A DNA stretch of 64,000 nucleotides from Cronobacter sakazakii (GTDB lineage: Bacteria > Pseudomonadota > Gammaproteobacteria > Enterobacterales > Enterobacteriaceae). The stretch spans positions 3,100,001-3,164,000 of the forward strand of contig NZ_CP011047.1 in assembly GCF_000982825.1 (NCBI RefSeq), written 5' to 3'. Under the pieces are notes generated by a model. It saw nothing but the letters and a program-made list of their open reading frames with translations, was not told the origin of the DNA and did not search any database. Every line of letters starts with the position of its first letter. The stretch's first letter is position 1. Below, in pieces: positions 31,539-40,330 of this stretch. A program made the translations under genes and the position numbers.

Positions 31539-31577
31539 ATGCACATTAAACGGTGGTTCCAATGTCAACCACGATGA
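31539..31577 (+). CDS. Possible 12-residue leader peptide before the holin
   Basis: ATG at 31539 follows a strong ribosome binding site (AAGGGGG) and encodes MHIKRWFQCQPR. Its TGA (31575-31577) overlaps the second possible holin start (ATG at 31574) as ATGA, while the first holin ATG (31562) lies inside it. This could tune holin synthesis by translational coupling. Confidence 0.4.
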   Translation: MHIKRWFQCQPR

Positions 31578-31966
31578 CAGCAGACACGCTAAATCAGTCT
31601 CTTAGCATTGGCGCGCTGGCTTCTGTATTGGCTGGAGTGCCTCCGGAGGTGGCGTTGGGAGCGCTGGCAGGCGCGGTAATATTTGTTACATCGGCAGTTG
31701 AGTACCCCATAAAAAGGCGGGTACTGCTGGCTGTTCTCAGCTTCCTCTGTGGCCTTCTTTTTTACAAAGCGACAGCGGCCATTCTCATTGGCATTGCCAG
31801 CCTTATTCCGACGATTACGCGGGACTCGTTTGAAAAAGGGATAGTGTTCGCCGCTGGCGCTTTCGTCTCGTCCATTGTGGCTGTACGCATTGGCATCTGG
31901 CTCTATCACCGTTCTGAAAATCCACGCGACCTGATCCCGGGGAGAAAAGACGATGACCAGCCCTGA
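31562..31966 (+). CDS. Putative holin
   Basis: A 134-residue membrane protein with three to four hydrophobic segments (about 13-35, 50-72, 88-108) and a charged tail (HRSENPRDLIPGRKDDDQP). Two nearby starts (MSTTM: ATG at 31562 and 31574) recall dual-start holins, where the longer form is an inhibitor. First gene of the lysis cassette. It would form the inner-membrane lesion that releases the endolysin. No named family recognised with certainty. Confidence 0.7.
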   Translation: MSTTMTADTLNQSLSIGALASVLAGVPPEVALGALAGAVIFVTSAVEYPIKRRVLLAVLSFLCGLLFYKATAAILIGIASLIPTITRDSFEKGIVFAAGAFVSSIVAVRIGIWLYHRSENPRDLIPGRKDDDQP

Positions 31967-32246
31967 AGTACTGCTCCTGCTTAACGCCATAATCTGCGCG
32001 GGTATCGCCATCCGTGTCCTGCTTTTTCGCCGGGAAGGTGCCCGCCACCGCTGGTGGGGCGGCTGGCTTGCCTATGTCGTGATTGTTGTGGCCGCCAGCG
32101 TCCCCGTGCGGACCTTCTACGGCTATTACATCCTCCCTGACTGGTCCGACGTAATTATCAAAGCGGTATTTCTCGCGGCGTTGATAAAGACGAAAGGCAA
32201 TGTCGTTCAGATTTTCAAAATATCGAGGTCCCAACATGGACATTAA
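31953..32246 (+). CDS. Second putative holin/antiholin
   Basis: A 97-residue protein with three membrane segments (about 4-22, 36-55, 67-80) overlapping the previous gene by 14 bases and the endolysin gene by 11. Two small membrane proteins before the endolysin suggest a holin plus antiholin pair; which is which cannot be decided from sequence. Confidence 0.65.
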   Translation: MTSPEVLLLLNAIICAGIAIRVLLFRREGARHRWWGGWLAYVVIVVAASVPVRTFYGYYILPDWSDVIIKAVFLAALIKTKGNVVQIFKISRSQHGH

Positions 32247-32859
32247 AACTTTTAAGAAAGCTGCTGGCATTTCTCCTGAGCTGTCGGCGCGCTGGCATCC
32301 GCATATCGTCGCGGCGATGGCTGAGTTCGGCATTACAAAGCCGGTTGATCAGGCAATGTTCATCGCGCAGGTCGGCCATGAAAGCACCAGCTTTACCAGG
32401 CTGGTGGAGAGCTTCAACTACAGCATCGCAGCGCTTAATGGTTTTGTCCGGGCTGGCCGGTTAACTCAGGATCAGGCCAACACGCTGGGCCGCCGCACGT
32501 ATGAAAAGGTACTGCCTCTTGAGCGTCAGCGCGCGATCGCAAATCTGGTTTACAGCAAGCGTCTCGGTAATAACGCCCCGGGTGATGGCTGGAAATATCG
32601 CGGACGCGGGCTCATCCAGATCACCGGGCTCGAAAATTATCGCGACTGCGGCGCCGCGCTGAAACTCGACCTTGTGAGCACGCCGGAACTGCTTTCCGAT
32701 GACTCCAGCGCAGCGCGCTCTGCGGCATGGTTCTATGCCAGCAAAGGCTGCCTGAAATATCCGGGAGATTTGCTGCGCGTCACACAGATCATCAACGGCG
32801 GGCAGAACGGTATCGACGACCGGCGTGCACGGTTCGAAGCGGCCCGCAGGGTGCTGTGA
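32236..32859 (+). CDS. Endolysin, glycoside hydrolase family 19
   Basis: A 207-residue chitinase-like muramidase that cuts the glycan chains of peptidoglycan. The catalytic Glu is in GHESTSF (Glu49), and the fold markers YRGRGLIQITG and NYRDCGAAL follow. There is no signal peptide or N-terminal anchor, so export needs the holin. Start chosen at the ATG at 32236; an earlier in-frame start at 32200 lies inside the previous gene. Typical size. Confidence 0.9.
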   Translation: MDIKTFKKAAGISPELSARWHPHIVAAMAEFGITKPVDQAMFIAQVGHESTSFTRLVESFNYSIAALNGFVRAGRLTQDQANTLGRRTYEKVLPLERQRAIANLVYSKRLGNNAPGDGWKYRGRGLIQITGLENYRDCGAALKLDLVSTPELLSDDSSAARSAAWFYASKGCLKYPGDLLRVTQIINGGQNGIDDRRARFEAARRVL

Positions 32860-33314
32860 TGATGACATTTATCCGGGCATGGTGGAAACCGTTGCTGTTT
32901 ATAGCACTGCTCGCGACGGCATTTTATTACCGGACGGCGCTCACAAAAACTGAGGCATCTTTAACCGAAGTTAATCGTGAATTAAAACTGGCTAAAGATG
33001 ATATAGCGGACATGCAGCGTCGCCAGCGCGACGTCGCGGCACTCGATGAGAAATATTCTGGAGAACTGGCAGATGCTCAGGGTAAGATTGATCAGCTTGA
33101 ACGTGATGTTGCTGCTGGCCGTCAGCGGCTGCGCCTCAACGCAACCTGCGGAAAGAACGCAACTGCCAGCACCACCGGCATGGATGATGGCACCGGCCCC
33201 AGACTTACTGACGCCGCTCAACGGGATTATTTCACCCTCAGGGAGCGAATAGAGACCGTCACCAGCCAGCTCAATGGACTTCAGCAATACGTCCGCGATC
33301 AATGTCTGAAATGA
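32859..33314 (+). CDS. Rz-like inner-membrane spanin
   Basis: A 151-residue protein starting at the ATG at 32859 that overlaps the endolysin stop by one base. One N-terminal membrane anchor (PLLFIALLATAFYY, residues about 10-25) is followed by a long periplasmic coiled coil (TKTEASLTEVNRELKLAKDD and on). With the embedded Rz1 it bridges the two membranes and breaks the outer one at lysis. Last phage gene before the attachment junction. Confidence 0.88.
   Translation: MMTFIRAWWKPLLFIALLATAFYYRTALTKTEASLTEVNRELKLAKDDIADMQRRQRDVAALDEKYSGELADAQGKIDQLERDVAAGRQRLRLNATCGKNATASTTGMDDGTGPRLTDAAQRDYFTLRERIETVTSQLNGLQQYVRDQCLK
33073..33252 (+). CDS. Rz1-like outer-membrane spanin lipoprotein
   Basis: A 59-residue frame nested inside the Rz gene in another frame. 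It has a lipoprotein signal with lipobox (LLLAVSGC, lipidated Cys about residue 20) and a Pro-rich mature part (LPAPPAWMMAPAPDLLTPLN), the standard Rz1 form. Start chosen at ATG 33073; ATG 33046 would also be in frame. Confidence 0.85.
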   Translation: MLRVRLISLNVMLLLAVSGCASTQPAERTQLPAPPAWMMAPAPDLLTPLNGIISPSGSE

Positions 33315-33425
33315 CAGCTAAGCGGGGCAGTTTCTCCTGGTAACGGTATTGATGTCGGTATTGGTTTTATTTTCTTTTTTATCTTTCTTCAAATTCAATC
33401 AGTTAACCATCCTGCCTATAATTAT
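33315..33425. other. Prophage right attachment junction (attR) region
   Basis: After the Rz stop an open frame runs without interruption into the ydcL remainder; recognisable YdcL sequence begins at YDSIVYNP (about 33423). The crossover core therefore lies within or just before about 33390-33440. The matching attL and the integrase must be left of this window, so the core cannot be defined here. Confidence 0.7.
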
Positions 33426-33899
33426 GACTCTATTGTTTACAACCCGGTGGTCTATTATCCGACGCCGAAGCCGACTGCGCAGATCTCTCAGAAGGTGCTT
33501 GATGGCCTGCTGAATTACACCAACGATAAACTGAAAAGCGCCGCCGCGAGCCGCAAGCCGCTGGTGACGACGCCCGGCCCGCGCAGCGTGATTTTCCGCG
33601 GCGCGATCACTGCCGTCGACAGCAGCAAAGAAGGGCTGCAATTCTATGAAGTGCTGCCGATTGCGCTGGTGGTGGCCGGAACCGAAGTCGCGACAGGCCA
33701 TCGTACGATGGACACCAGCCTGTTTTTTGAAGGTGAGCTGATTGACGCGGCGACGCAGAAAACCGTGGTGAAAGTGGTGCGTAAAGGTGAGGGGAAAGAT
33801 CTCAACAACGAGAAGACGCCGCTCACGGTCGACAACCTCAAACAGGTGATCGACGATATGGCGACCGACGCGCGCATGTTCGATCCCGCGCCGAAATAA
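33423..33899 (+). pseudogene. ydcL: ydcL 3' part, split by the prophage
   Basis: The last 158 codons of the DUF3313-type lipoprotein YdcL (YDSIVYNPVVYYPTPKP through EGLQFYEVLPIALVVAGTEV). In E. coli the protein is about 220 residues and starts with a lipoprotein signal, absent here. A GTG at 33447 could start a signal-less fragment, which would not be exported. The N-terminal part should lie at the far end of the prophage, outside the window. Confidence 0.88.
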
Positions 33900-33907
33900 A
33901 CCGTACA

Positions 33908-33932
33908 GAGGGAGCCTGGCTCCCTCTTTTTT
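33908..33932 (+). terminator. Terminator after ydcL
   Basis: GAGGGAG-CCTGG-CTCCCTC followed by six T residues, nine bases after the ydcL stop. Confidence 0.85.
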
Positions 33933-35094
33933 ATCCCGCCCGTCGCGCCAGCAGCGCGTAGCTTATCCCGCCAGCCATTAACCCCCAGAAGGCCGACCCG
34001 ATGCCGAGCAGCGTCACGCCGGATGCCGTCACCAGAAAGGTAATCAGCGCCGCGTCGCGGGTGCGTTCATTCGCCAGCGCCTGATGCAGGCTGCCGCCAA
34101 TGGTGCCGAGCAGCGCCAGCCCGGCGAGCGTTTGCAGCCACGGCAGCGGCAGGGCAGTCATCAGCGCGCCGACGGAGCCGCCGCATACGCCCGCCAGCAG
34201 ATAAAACACGCCCGCCATCGCCGCCGCTATCCAGCGCCTGTCGCGGTCCGGGTGTGCCTCAGGGCTCTGGCAGATGGCCGCAGTAATGGCGGCAATGCAA
34301 ATGGAAAAGACGCCAAAGGGCGCAAGGAGCAGCGCCAGCAGGCCGGTGGTGACCATCAACGGCGAAACCGGCACCCGGTAGCCGGAAGCCTGCAGCGTGG
34401 CGACGCCCGGCGCGTTCTGTGAGGCCATCGTCACCAGAAAGAAGGGCAGGCCGACGCCGAGCAGCGAAGAGAGGCTGAACGCGGGCGAGACAAACTCCGG
34501 CGGTGCGAGGCGAAAATGCAGCGCTGCCGTGTTCACCTCGCCCTGCAACAGACAGACCGCGACGCCTGCCAGCAACGCGGCCACCACGGCGTAGCGCGGC
34601 GCGAAGACTTTACAGAGCAGCCACGCCCCCGTCATGGCGGCGCACAGTATAAAATGCCCTTCTAACGTGCCGAACGCCTGTAGCCCGAAGCGCAGCAGAA
34701 TGCCCGCCAGCATCGCAGCGGCAAGCCCCGGCGGAATGATTTTCATCAGGCGGGCGAACAGGCCCGTCGCGCCGCAAATCACAATCAGCGCCGAGGCGAA
34801 AATAAAAATGCCGACCGCCTCATGCAGATTACTGCCCGCAAGGCCCGTCGCCAGCAGCGCCGCGCCGGGCGTCGACCAGGCGGTCAGCACCGGCGCGCGA
34901 TACCACAGGCTTAGCGCGAGCGTACTGACGCCCATACCGACGCCGAGCATCGTCATCCAGCCCGTCGTTTGCGCAGGCGTGGCACCTGCCGCCGCGGCGG
35001 CCTGCCAGATAATAGCGGCAGAGCTGGCGTAGCCGACCAGCACCGCCACAAATCCTGCGATAACGGCAGGAGCCGGGGGAAGAGAAAAGCGCAT
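33931..35094 (-). CDS. ydcO: BenE-family transporter YdcO
   Basis: A 387-residue inner-membrane protein of the benzoate:H+ symporter (BenE) family with about 12 hydrophobic segments. It closely matches E. coli YdcO from its start (RFSLPPAPAVIAGFVAVLVG) through GWMTMLGVGMGVSTL and LFLVTMASQNAPG-type segments. I start it at the ATG at 35094, as in E. coli; an in-frame extension to 35136 lacks a ribosome binding site. Divergent from sutR, its usual neighbour. Substrate in enterics not settled. Confidence 0.88.
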   Translation of the reverse strand: MRFSLPPAPAVIAGFVAVLVGYASSAAIIWQAAAAAGATPAQTTGWMTMLGVGMGVSTLALSLWYRAPVLTAWSTPGAALLATGLAGSNLHEAVGIFIFASALIVICGATGLFARLMKIIPPGLAAAMLAGILLRFGLQAFGTLEGHFILCAAMTGAWLLCKVFAPRYAVVAALLAGVAVCLLQGEVNTAALHFRLAPPEFVSPAFSLSSLLGVGLPFFLVTMASQNAPGVATLQASGYRVPVSPLMVTTGLLALLLAPFGVFSICIAAITAAICQSPEAHPDRDRRWIAAAMAGVFYLLAGVCGGSVGALMTALPLPWLQTLAGLALLGTIGGSLHQALANERTRDAALITFLVTASGVTLLGIGSAFWGLMAGGISYALLARRAG

Positions 35095-35187
35095 ATGTGC
35101 TCCGCTGTGCGTTATAACGTCCGATGACTCTATCATCGTGCGCTATAACGCACAAGGCGCTATACTGTCACCCTCAAAGGAGAACGT

Positions 35188-35718
35188 ATGGACATTACCG
35201 CCCATCTCGCGCAGACGCTGAAAGCGCTGCGCCAGCAGAAAAACTGGAGCCTGACCCAGGCGGCGCAGGAAACCGGCGTGTCGAAAGCGATGCTCGGCCA
35301 GATAGAGCGTAACGAATCGAGCCCGACGGTTGCCACACTGTGGAAAATCGCCACCGGCTTTAACGTGCCGTTTTCGGCGTTTATCACACCGCCTGCGCCG
35401 GGGGCGCGTACCGTGTTTGACGCCCAGCAGACGATGCTGGTAGAGCCGGTGTTTCCGTGGGATGAACAGCTGCGCTTCGATATGCTCGCCGTTACGCTCG
35501 CGCCCGGCGCGCAGAGCGACTCCACGCCGCATGAGCGCGGCGTAACGGAGCATGTGGTGGTGATTGAGGGCGAGCTGGAGCTTCAGACGGACGGCGTCTG
35601 GCGGCGGCTCGGCCCTGGCGAAGGGCTGAAGTTTGCTGGCGACCGGCCGCATGCCTACCGCAACGCCACCGCGCTGCCGGTGCGCTTTCATTCGCTTATT
35701 CACTACCCGGCACCATAA
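35188..35718 (+). CDS. sutR: Regulator SutR (YdcN), HTH plus cupin
   Basis: A 176-residue transcription factor. Residues about 8-62 form an XRE helix-turn-helix (WSLTQAAQETGVSKAMLGQIE) and residues about 100-170 a cupin effector domain (ERGVTEHVVVIEGELELQ; PHAYRNATALPVRFHSLI). In E. coli SutR regulates sulfur-utilisation genes. It is divergently placed to ydcO, with a 93-bp shared promoter gap. Confidence 0.88.
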   Translation: MDITAHLAQTLKALRQQKNWSLTQAAQETGVSKAMLGQIERNESSPTVATLWKIATGFNVPFSAFITPPAPGARTVFDAQQTMLVEPVFPWDEQLRFDMLAVTLAPGAQSDSTPHERGVTEHVVVIEGELELQTDGVWRRLGPGEGLKFAGDRPHAYRNATALPVRFHSLIHYPAP

Positions 35719-35953
35719 AAAAAACCGCAAGCAAGCTTGCGGCCAACGACAATCTACAACGACACGATGAAACTGAGGTGATAAGTCAGGAATACCGCCT
35801 CAGCGTATCCCTTGCGGCGTGCCGCGTGAAATAAACCTTTGTGCAATACTTTCCCGCAGAACGGCAAACCCGCAGCGGTACCGTGAAACAGTTTCCGAAC
35901 GCCCCGAATGTGACTACAATAGCCGCCTTTCAAATAACGGATAACGACGAATT

Positions 35954-37918
35954 ATGCGCCTGCAACCGCATCACCTTGAACTGCTCAGCCCCGCCCGCGA
36001 TACCGCCATCGCCCGCGAAGCCATTCTGCACGGCGCAGATGCAGTCTATATCGGCGGCCCCGGTTTCGGTGCCCGCCACAACGCCAGCAACAGCCTCCAG
36101 GACATCGCAGACCTGGTGCCGTTCGCCCATCGCTTCGGCGCGAAGGTGTTTGTCACGCTGAACACCATTTTGCATGACGACGAGCTCGAGCCGGCCCGCA
36201 AGCTTATCGGCCAGTTCTATGACGCGGGCGTTGACGCCCTGATCGTGCAGGACATGGGCATTATGGAGCTGGATATTCCGCCCATCGAGCTGCATGCCAG
36301 CACCCAGTGCGATATCCGCAGCGTCGAGAAAGCGAAGTTCCTCTCCGACGCCGGTTTCTCGCAAATCGTGCTGGCGCGCGAGCTGAACCTCAACCAGATC
36401 CGCGCCATTCACGATAACACCGACGCCACCATCGAATTCTTTATTCATGGCGCGCTGTGCGTGGCCTATTCAGGCCAGTGCAATATCTCCCACGCCCAGA
36501 CCGGGCGCAGCGCCAACCGCGGCGACTGCTCGCAGGCCTGCCGCCTGCCGTACACCCTGAAAGACGATCAGGGTCGCGTGGTGGCGTATGAAAAACACCT
36601 ACTGTCGATGAAAGACAACGATCAAACCGCCAACCTGGCGGCGCTGATCGACGCCGGCGTGCGCTCCTTCAAGATTGAAGGGCGCTACAAAGACATGAGC
36701 TACGTGAAAAACATCACGGCGCACTACCGTCAGATGCTCGACGCGATTATTGAAGATCGCGGCGATCTGGCGCGTTCCTCCGCGGGTAACACGGCGCACT
36801 ACTTCGTGCCGTCCACCGAGAAAACCTTCCACCGCGGCAGCACCGATTACTTCGTTAACGCCCGTAAAATCGATATTGGCGCGTTCGACACCCCGACGTT
36901 CGTCGGCCTGCCGGTCGGCGAAGTGCTGAGCGTTGGCAAAGAGCATCTGGATGTGGAAGTCACCGAGCCGCTGGCCAACGGCGACGGGCTAAACGTTATG
37001 ATCAAACGCGAAGTGGTGGGTTTTCGCGTCAATGTGGCGGAAAAAACCGGCGAAAACCGCTACCGCGTTTTCCCGAACGAGATGCCGTCGGCGCTGAAAA
37101 CCCTGCGCCCGCACCACAAGCTTAACCGCAACCTCGATCACAACTGGCAGCAGGCGCTGCTGAAAACCTCCAGCGAACGCCGCATCGGCGTGGATATCGA
37201 GCTTGGCGGCTGGCAGGAACAGCTGATCCTGACCATCACCAGCGAAGACGGCGTCAGCGTGACGCATACCCTTGACGGGCAGTTTGACGAAGCCAACAAC
37301 CCGGAAAAAGCGCTGACCAGCCTGAAAGAGGGCCTGGCGAAACTGGGGCAGACTATCTATTTTGCCCGCGACGTGCAGATTACGCTGCCGGGCGCGCTGT
37401 TTGTGCCTAACAGCCAGCTCAACGCGTTCCGCCGTGAAGCGATTGAGGCGCTGGACGCCGCGCGCCTGGCGAATTACCAGCGCGGCGTGCGCAAGCCGGT
37501 TTCCGTGCCGCCGCCGGTCTACCCGGAAACGCACCTGAGCTTCCTCGCGAACGTCTACAACCATAAGGCGCGTGAATTTTATCAGCGCTATGGCGTGCAG
37601 CTTATCGACGCTGCGTATGAGGCGCACGAAGAAAAAGGCGACGTGCCGGTGATGATCACCAAGCACTGCCTGCGCTTTGCCTTTAACCTCTGCCCGAAAC
37701 AGGCGAAGGGCAACATCAAGAGCTGGAAGGCGACGCCGATGCAGCTGGTGCACGGCGACGAAGTGTTAACCCTGCGCTTTGACTGCAAACCCTGCGAAAT
37801 GCACGTGGTCGGCAAGATCAAAAACCATATCCTGAAAATGCCGCAGCCGGGCAGCGTGGTCGCCTCCATCAGCCCGGAAGATCTGCTGAAGACCCTGCCG
37901 AAACGCAAAAACGCCTGA
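35954..37918 (+). CDS. rlhA: 23S rRNA hydroxylase RlhA (YdcP), U32 family
   Basis: A 654-residue member of the U32 'peptidase' family. RlhA makes 5-hydroxycytidine at position 2501 of 23S rRNA. The N-terminal barrel has the family start ELLSPARDTAIAREAILHGA and the Cys-rich cluster SGQCNIS...NRGDCSQACR; further Cys in FNLCPKQ and FDCKPCEMH probably bind a metal centre. Length matches E. coli YdcP (653). Confidence 0.93.
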   Translation: MRLQPHHLELLSPARDTAIAREAILHGADAVYIGGPGFGARHNASNSLQDIADLVPFAHRFGAKVFVTLNTILHDDELEPARKLIGQFYDAGVDALIVQDMGIMELDIPPIELHASTQCDIRSVEKAKFLSDAGFSQIVLARELNLNQIRAIHDNTDATIEFFIHGALCVAYSGQCNISHAQTGRSANRGDCSQACRLPYTLKDDQGRVVAYEKHLLSMKDNDQTANLAALIDAGVRSFKIEGRYKDMSYVKNITAHYRQMLDAIIEDRGDLARSSAGNTAHYFVPSTEKTFHRGSTDYFVNARKIDIGAFDTPTFVGLPVGEVLSVGKEHLDVEVTEPLANGDGLNVMIKREVVGFRVNVAEKTGENRYRVFPNEMPSALKTLRPHHKLNRNLDHNWQQALLKTSSERRIGVDIELGGWQEQLILTITSEDGVSVTHTLDGQFDEANNPEKALTSLKEGLAKLGQTIYFARDVQITLPGALFVPNSQLNAFRREAIEALDAARLANYQRGVRKPVSVPPPVYPETHLSFLANVYNHKAREFYQRYGVQLIDAAYEAHEEKGDVPVMITKHCLRFAFNLCPKQAKGNIKSWKATPMQLVHGDEVLTLRFDCKPCEMHVVGKIKNHILKMPQPGSVVASISPEDLLKTLPKRKNA

Positions 37919-37934
37919 CAGTCTTTCCCCGAAA

Positions 37935-37962
37935 AGCCAGAGCCCACGCTCTGGCTTTTTTT
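37935..37962 (+). terminator. Terminator after rlhA
   Basis: AGCCAGAGC-CCAC-GCTCTGGCT followed by seven T residues. Confidence 0.88.
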
Positions 37963-38069
37963 GTCTGCACGCCATACCGCTCAACAAACCCGCATAAACC
38001 GGCCGATCTCCAGGCAATTGCGCCGCTTCGCTTAAAAATAGGGTTGTCAGAACAGTACAAATCAAACTA

Positions 38070-38085
38070 CTGTATATAAACACAG
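38070..38085. promoter_or_regulatory. LexA box of umuDC
   Basis: CTGTATATAAACACAG fits the LexA consensus CTGT-N8-ACAG, 35 bases before the umuD start, and puts the mutagenic polymerase operon under SOS control. Confidence 0.9.
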
Positions 38086-38119
38086 TAAATAACAACATAA
38101 TGAATGGATGGAGTACGCC

Positions 38120-38539
38120 ATGTTAATGATGCGACTCTTGCCACAGCCTGATGCCGAGGGGTTGCCGCTGTTCCTTGAGACAGTGGCCTGCGGATTTCCG
38201 TCGCCCGCTCAGGATTACGTAGAAAAGCGTGTAAGCCTTGACGCACACTGCATCGTGCACCCGAACGCCACCTATTTTTTGCGGGCGGCCGGGGAGTCGA
38301 TGAACGGCGCCGGGATCGAGGATGGCGATCTGCTGGTGGTGGACAGCGCCCTGAAGCCGCAGGAGGGCGACATTGTCGTGGCCGCGCTGGAAGGGGAGTT
38401 CACCGTGAAAACCCTGCGCCTGCACCCGGTGGCGCAACTGGTGCCGATGAACCCGGATTTCGCGCCGATCCCGCTTGGCGGCGACGCCGAGGTGGTGATT
38501 TTCGGCGTAGTCACCTGGGTGCTGAAGAAGAGGCGCTGA
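38120..38539 (+). CDS. umuD: DNA polymerase V subunit UmuD
   Basis: 139 residues, equal to E. coli UmuD. RecA filaments stimulate self-cleavage at Cys24-Gly25 (ACGFPSPA); the catalytic Ser60 (GESMNG) and Lys97 (FTVKTL) are both present. UmuD' then joins UmuC for translesion synthesis. The ATG at 38120 has GGAG at 6 bases; the in-frame ATG at 38108 would lengthen it beyond the family. One base separates it from umuC. Confidence 0.95.
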   Translation: MLMMRLLPQPDAEGLPLFLETVACGFPSPAQDYVEKRVSLDAHCIVHPNATYFLRAAGESMNGAGIEDGDLLVVDSALKPQEGDIVVAALEGEFTVKTLRLHPVAQLVPMNPDFAPIPLGGDAEVVIFGVVTWVLKKRR

Positions 38540-38540
38540 G

Positions 38541-39809
38541 ATGTACGCGCTGGTGGATGTGAACAGCTTTTACGCCTCCTGCGAGATGGTGTTTCGCCCG
38601 GATCTGCGGGATAAACCGGTCGTGGTGCTGAGCAACAACGACGGCTGCGTCATTGCCCGCAGCCGCCAGGCAAAGGCGCTTGGCATCACTATGGCGGAAC
38701 CCTATTTCAAACAGCGCGCGCTCTTTGAGCGTCATCGCGTGGCGGTCTTCAGCTCCAATTACGCGTTTTACGCCGATATGAGCAAACGCGTGATGGATAT
38801 TCTCGAAGAGATGGCGCCGCAGGTGGAGATCTACTCGATCGACGAGGCGTTTGTCGATCTGCGCGGCGTCAGTAACGTGATGTCGCTGACCACGTTTGCT
38901 CATGAGATCCGCGACCGTCTCTGGCGCGAAACCCATCTGCCGGTCGGCGTGGGTATCGCGCCCACCAAAACGCTCGCCAAGCTTGCTAATCTCGCCACCA
39001 AAAAATGGCCGAAGTCGGGTGGGGTGGTCGATCTCTCCGATCCCGCCCGGCTGCGCAGGGCGCTGGCGCATTTTAACGTGGATGAAGTGTGGGGCGTCGG
39101 GCGCAGGCTCAGCAAAAAGCTGGCGGCGATGGGCATTGAGACCGCGTTTGATCTGGCCAACAGCCCGGCGTGGGTGATCCGCAAAAATTTTAACGTGGTG
39201 CTGGAGCGCACCGTGCGCGAGCTGCGCGGCGAGCCGTGTCTGGCGATGGATGAGTTTGTTGCGCCGAAGCAGCAGATCGTGTGCAGCCGTTCGTTTGGCT
39301 ACCGCGTCACGGCTTACCAGGATATGCGTCAGGCGGTCTGCGCCTGGGCGGAGCGCGCCGCGGAGAAGCTGCGTCAGGAGCATCAGTTCTGCCGCCAGGT
39401 GGCGGTGTTTATCCGCACCAGCCCGCATGACGAACCCGATAACCGCTACAGCAACCAGGCGCTGTGCCAGGCGCTGACACCCACCAACGACACCCGCGAA
39501 ATCGTGCGGCTGGCGGTGAGCGCACTGGACGCCATCTGGCGCGAAGGGTATCGCTACATCAAAGCGGGCGTCATGCTGGGTGATTTTTTCAGCCAGGGCG
39601 TGGCGCAGCTTAATCTCTTCGATGAACACCCGCCACAGGCCAACAGTGCGCCGCTGATGCATCTACTGGATGAATATAATCGCTCAGGCAGGGGGAAGCT
39701 CTGGTTCGCAGGTCAGGGGATCGTCAAGCCCTGGGCGATGAAGCGCGAATTCCTTTCGCCAGGCTACACCACCCGTTTCAGTGAATTACCGCGCGCGAGT
39801 TTGTGGTGA
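38541..39809 (+). CDS. umuC: DNA polymerase V catalytic subunit UmuC
   Basis: A 422-residue Y-family polymerase, the same length as E. coli UmuC. Catalytic acidic residues are in ALVDVNSFYASCE (Asp6) and YSIDEAFVDL (about Asp101/Glu102); the helix-hairpin-helix region reads VWGVGRRLSKKLAAMG. It copies past damaged bases with low fidelity. Operon with umuD. Confidence 0.95.
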   Translation: MYALVDVNSFYASCEMVFRPDLRDKPVVVLSNNDGCVIARSRQAKALGITMAEPYFKQRALFERHRVAVFSSNYAFYADMSKRVMDILEEMAPQVEIYSIDEAFVDLRGVSNVMSLTTFAHEIRDRLWRETHLPVGVGIAPTKTLAKLANLATKKWPKSGGVVDLSDPARLRRALAHFNVDEVWGVGRRLSKKLAAMGIETAFDLANSPAWVIRKNFNVVLERTVRELRGEPCLAMDEFVAPKQQIVCSRSFGYRVTAYQDMRQAVCAWAERAAEKLRQEHQFCRQVAVFIRTSPHDEPDNRYSNQALCQALTPTNDTREIVRLAVSALDAIWREGYRYIKAGVMLGDFFSQGVAQLNLFDEHPPQANSAPLMHLLDEYNRSGRGKLWFAGQGIVKPWAMKREFLSPGYTTRFSELPRASLW

Positions 39810-39922
39810 GGGGCTAACAATTACGCCTTCGCCGCGCTGCCGGTTAAACCAGGCCATAAAGCGCTGCGCGGCGACAATAAAAGTCCGCCAGGTAAGGTGT
39901 TTCTGATGGTTCTAATAACCCC

Positions 39923-40330
39923 TCAGTACCGCTCCACCAGATCAAATTCTTCAAACATCAGCGGCATGTCGGGAGAGAAACAGCCGGCGCGGGTGAAAAA
40001 CGCCTCGTGCTCATTGCGCCAGTAAGCGAGGCTTAAATCGCCTTCGCCTTCCAGTGCGGCGAGTTGTTCAGTAACGTCGCAGAATTTCACCAGCCGCAGC
40101 GTGTGGGTGCGAATAACGCACAGCGGCTCGCCCGCGCCGTTGAGGATAATGTGGTAATCCCCCGGCAGGACCGGGTCGGCGTCTTGCCGCCAGGCGTGAT
40201 AATCGCTGCAGCTGGCGCGTTTGGTGCCATGCGCCACCAGCGCGCCCAGCTCGTCCGCCATGTGCGGTGAATCGCCAAAGCCCCAGGCCCGCGCGCCGTG
40301 ATATTTCTGTTGCAGTTCGTCTACGGTCAT
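39923..40330 (-). CDS. ASCH-domain protein
   Basis: A 135-residue protein with an ASCH fold: WGFGDSPHMADELGALVAHGTKRA near the start (a loop-and-helix region thought to bind nucleotide-like ligands), VLPGDYHIILNGAGEPLCVI, and the ending DMPLMFEEFDLVERY. ASCH proteins are beta-barrels related to RNA-binding PUA domains; some hydrolyse N4-acetylcytidine. The specific activity here is not known. Confidence 0.8.
   Translation of the reverse strand: MTVDELQQKYHGARAWGFGDSPHMADELGALVAHGTKRASCSDYHAWRQDADPVLPGDYHIILNGAGEPLCVIRTHTLRLVKFCDVTEQLAALEGEGDLSLAYWRNEHEAFFTRAGCFSPDMPLMFEEFDLVERY

Noticed and set aside
1..33400. Integrase, excisionase, or N/Q antiterminator genes of the prophage
   Set aside because: None recognised in the window. 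The integrase probably lies to the left; the missing antiterminators are treated as an observation, not proof.
35725..35752. Terminator after sutR (CCGCAAGC-AA-GCTTGCGG)
   Set aside because: The hairpin is strong, but the homopolymer run precedes it on the plus strand, so it is not a normal terminator for sutR; it might act on leftward transcripts.
38511..39662. 383-codon minus-strand frame opposite umuC
   Set aside because: UmuC is complete and conserved; the antisense frame has no motif or start signal.
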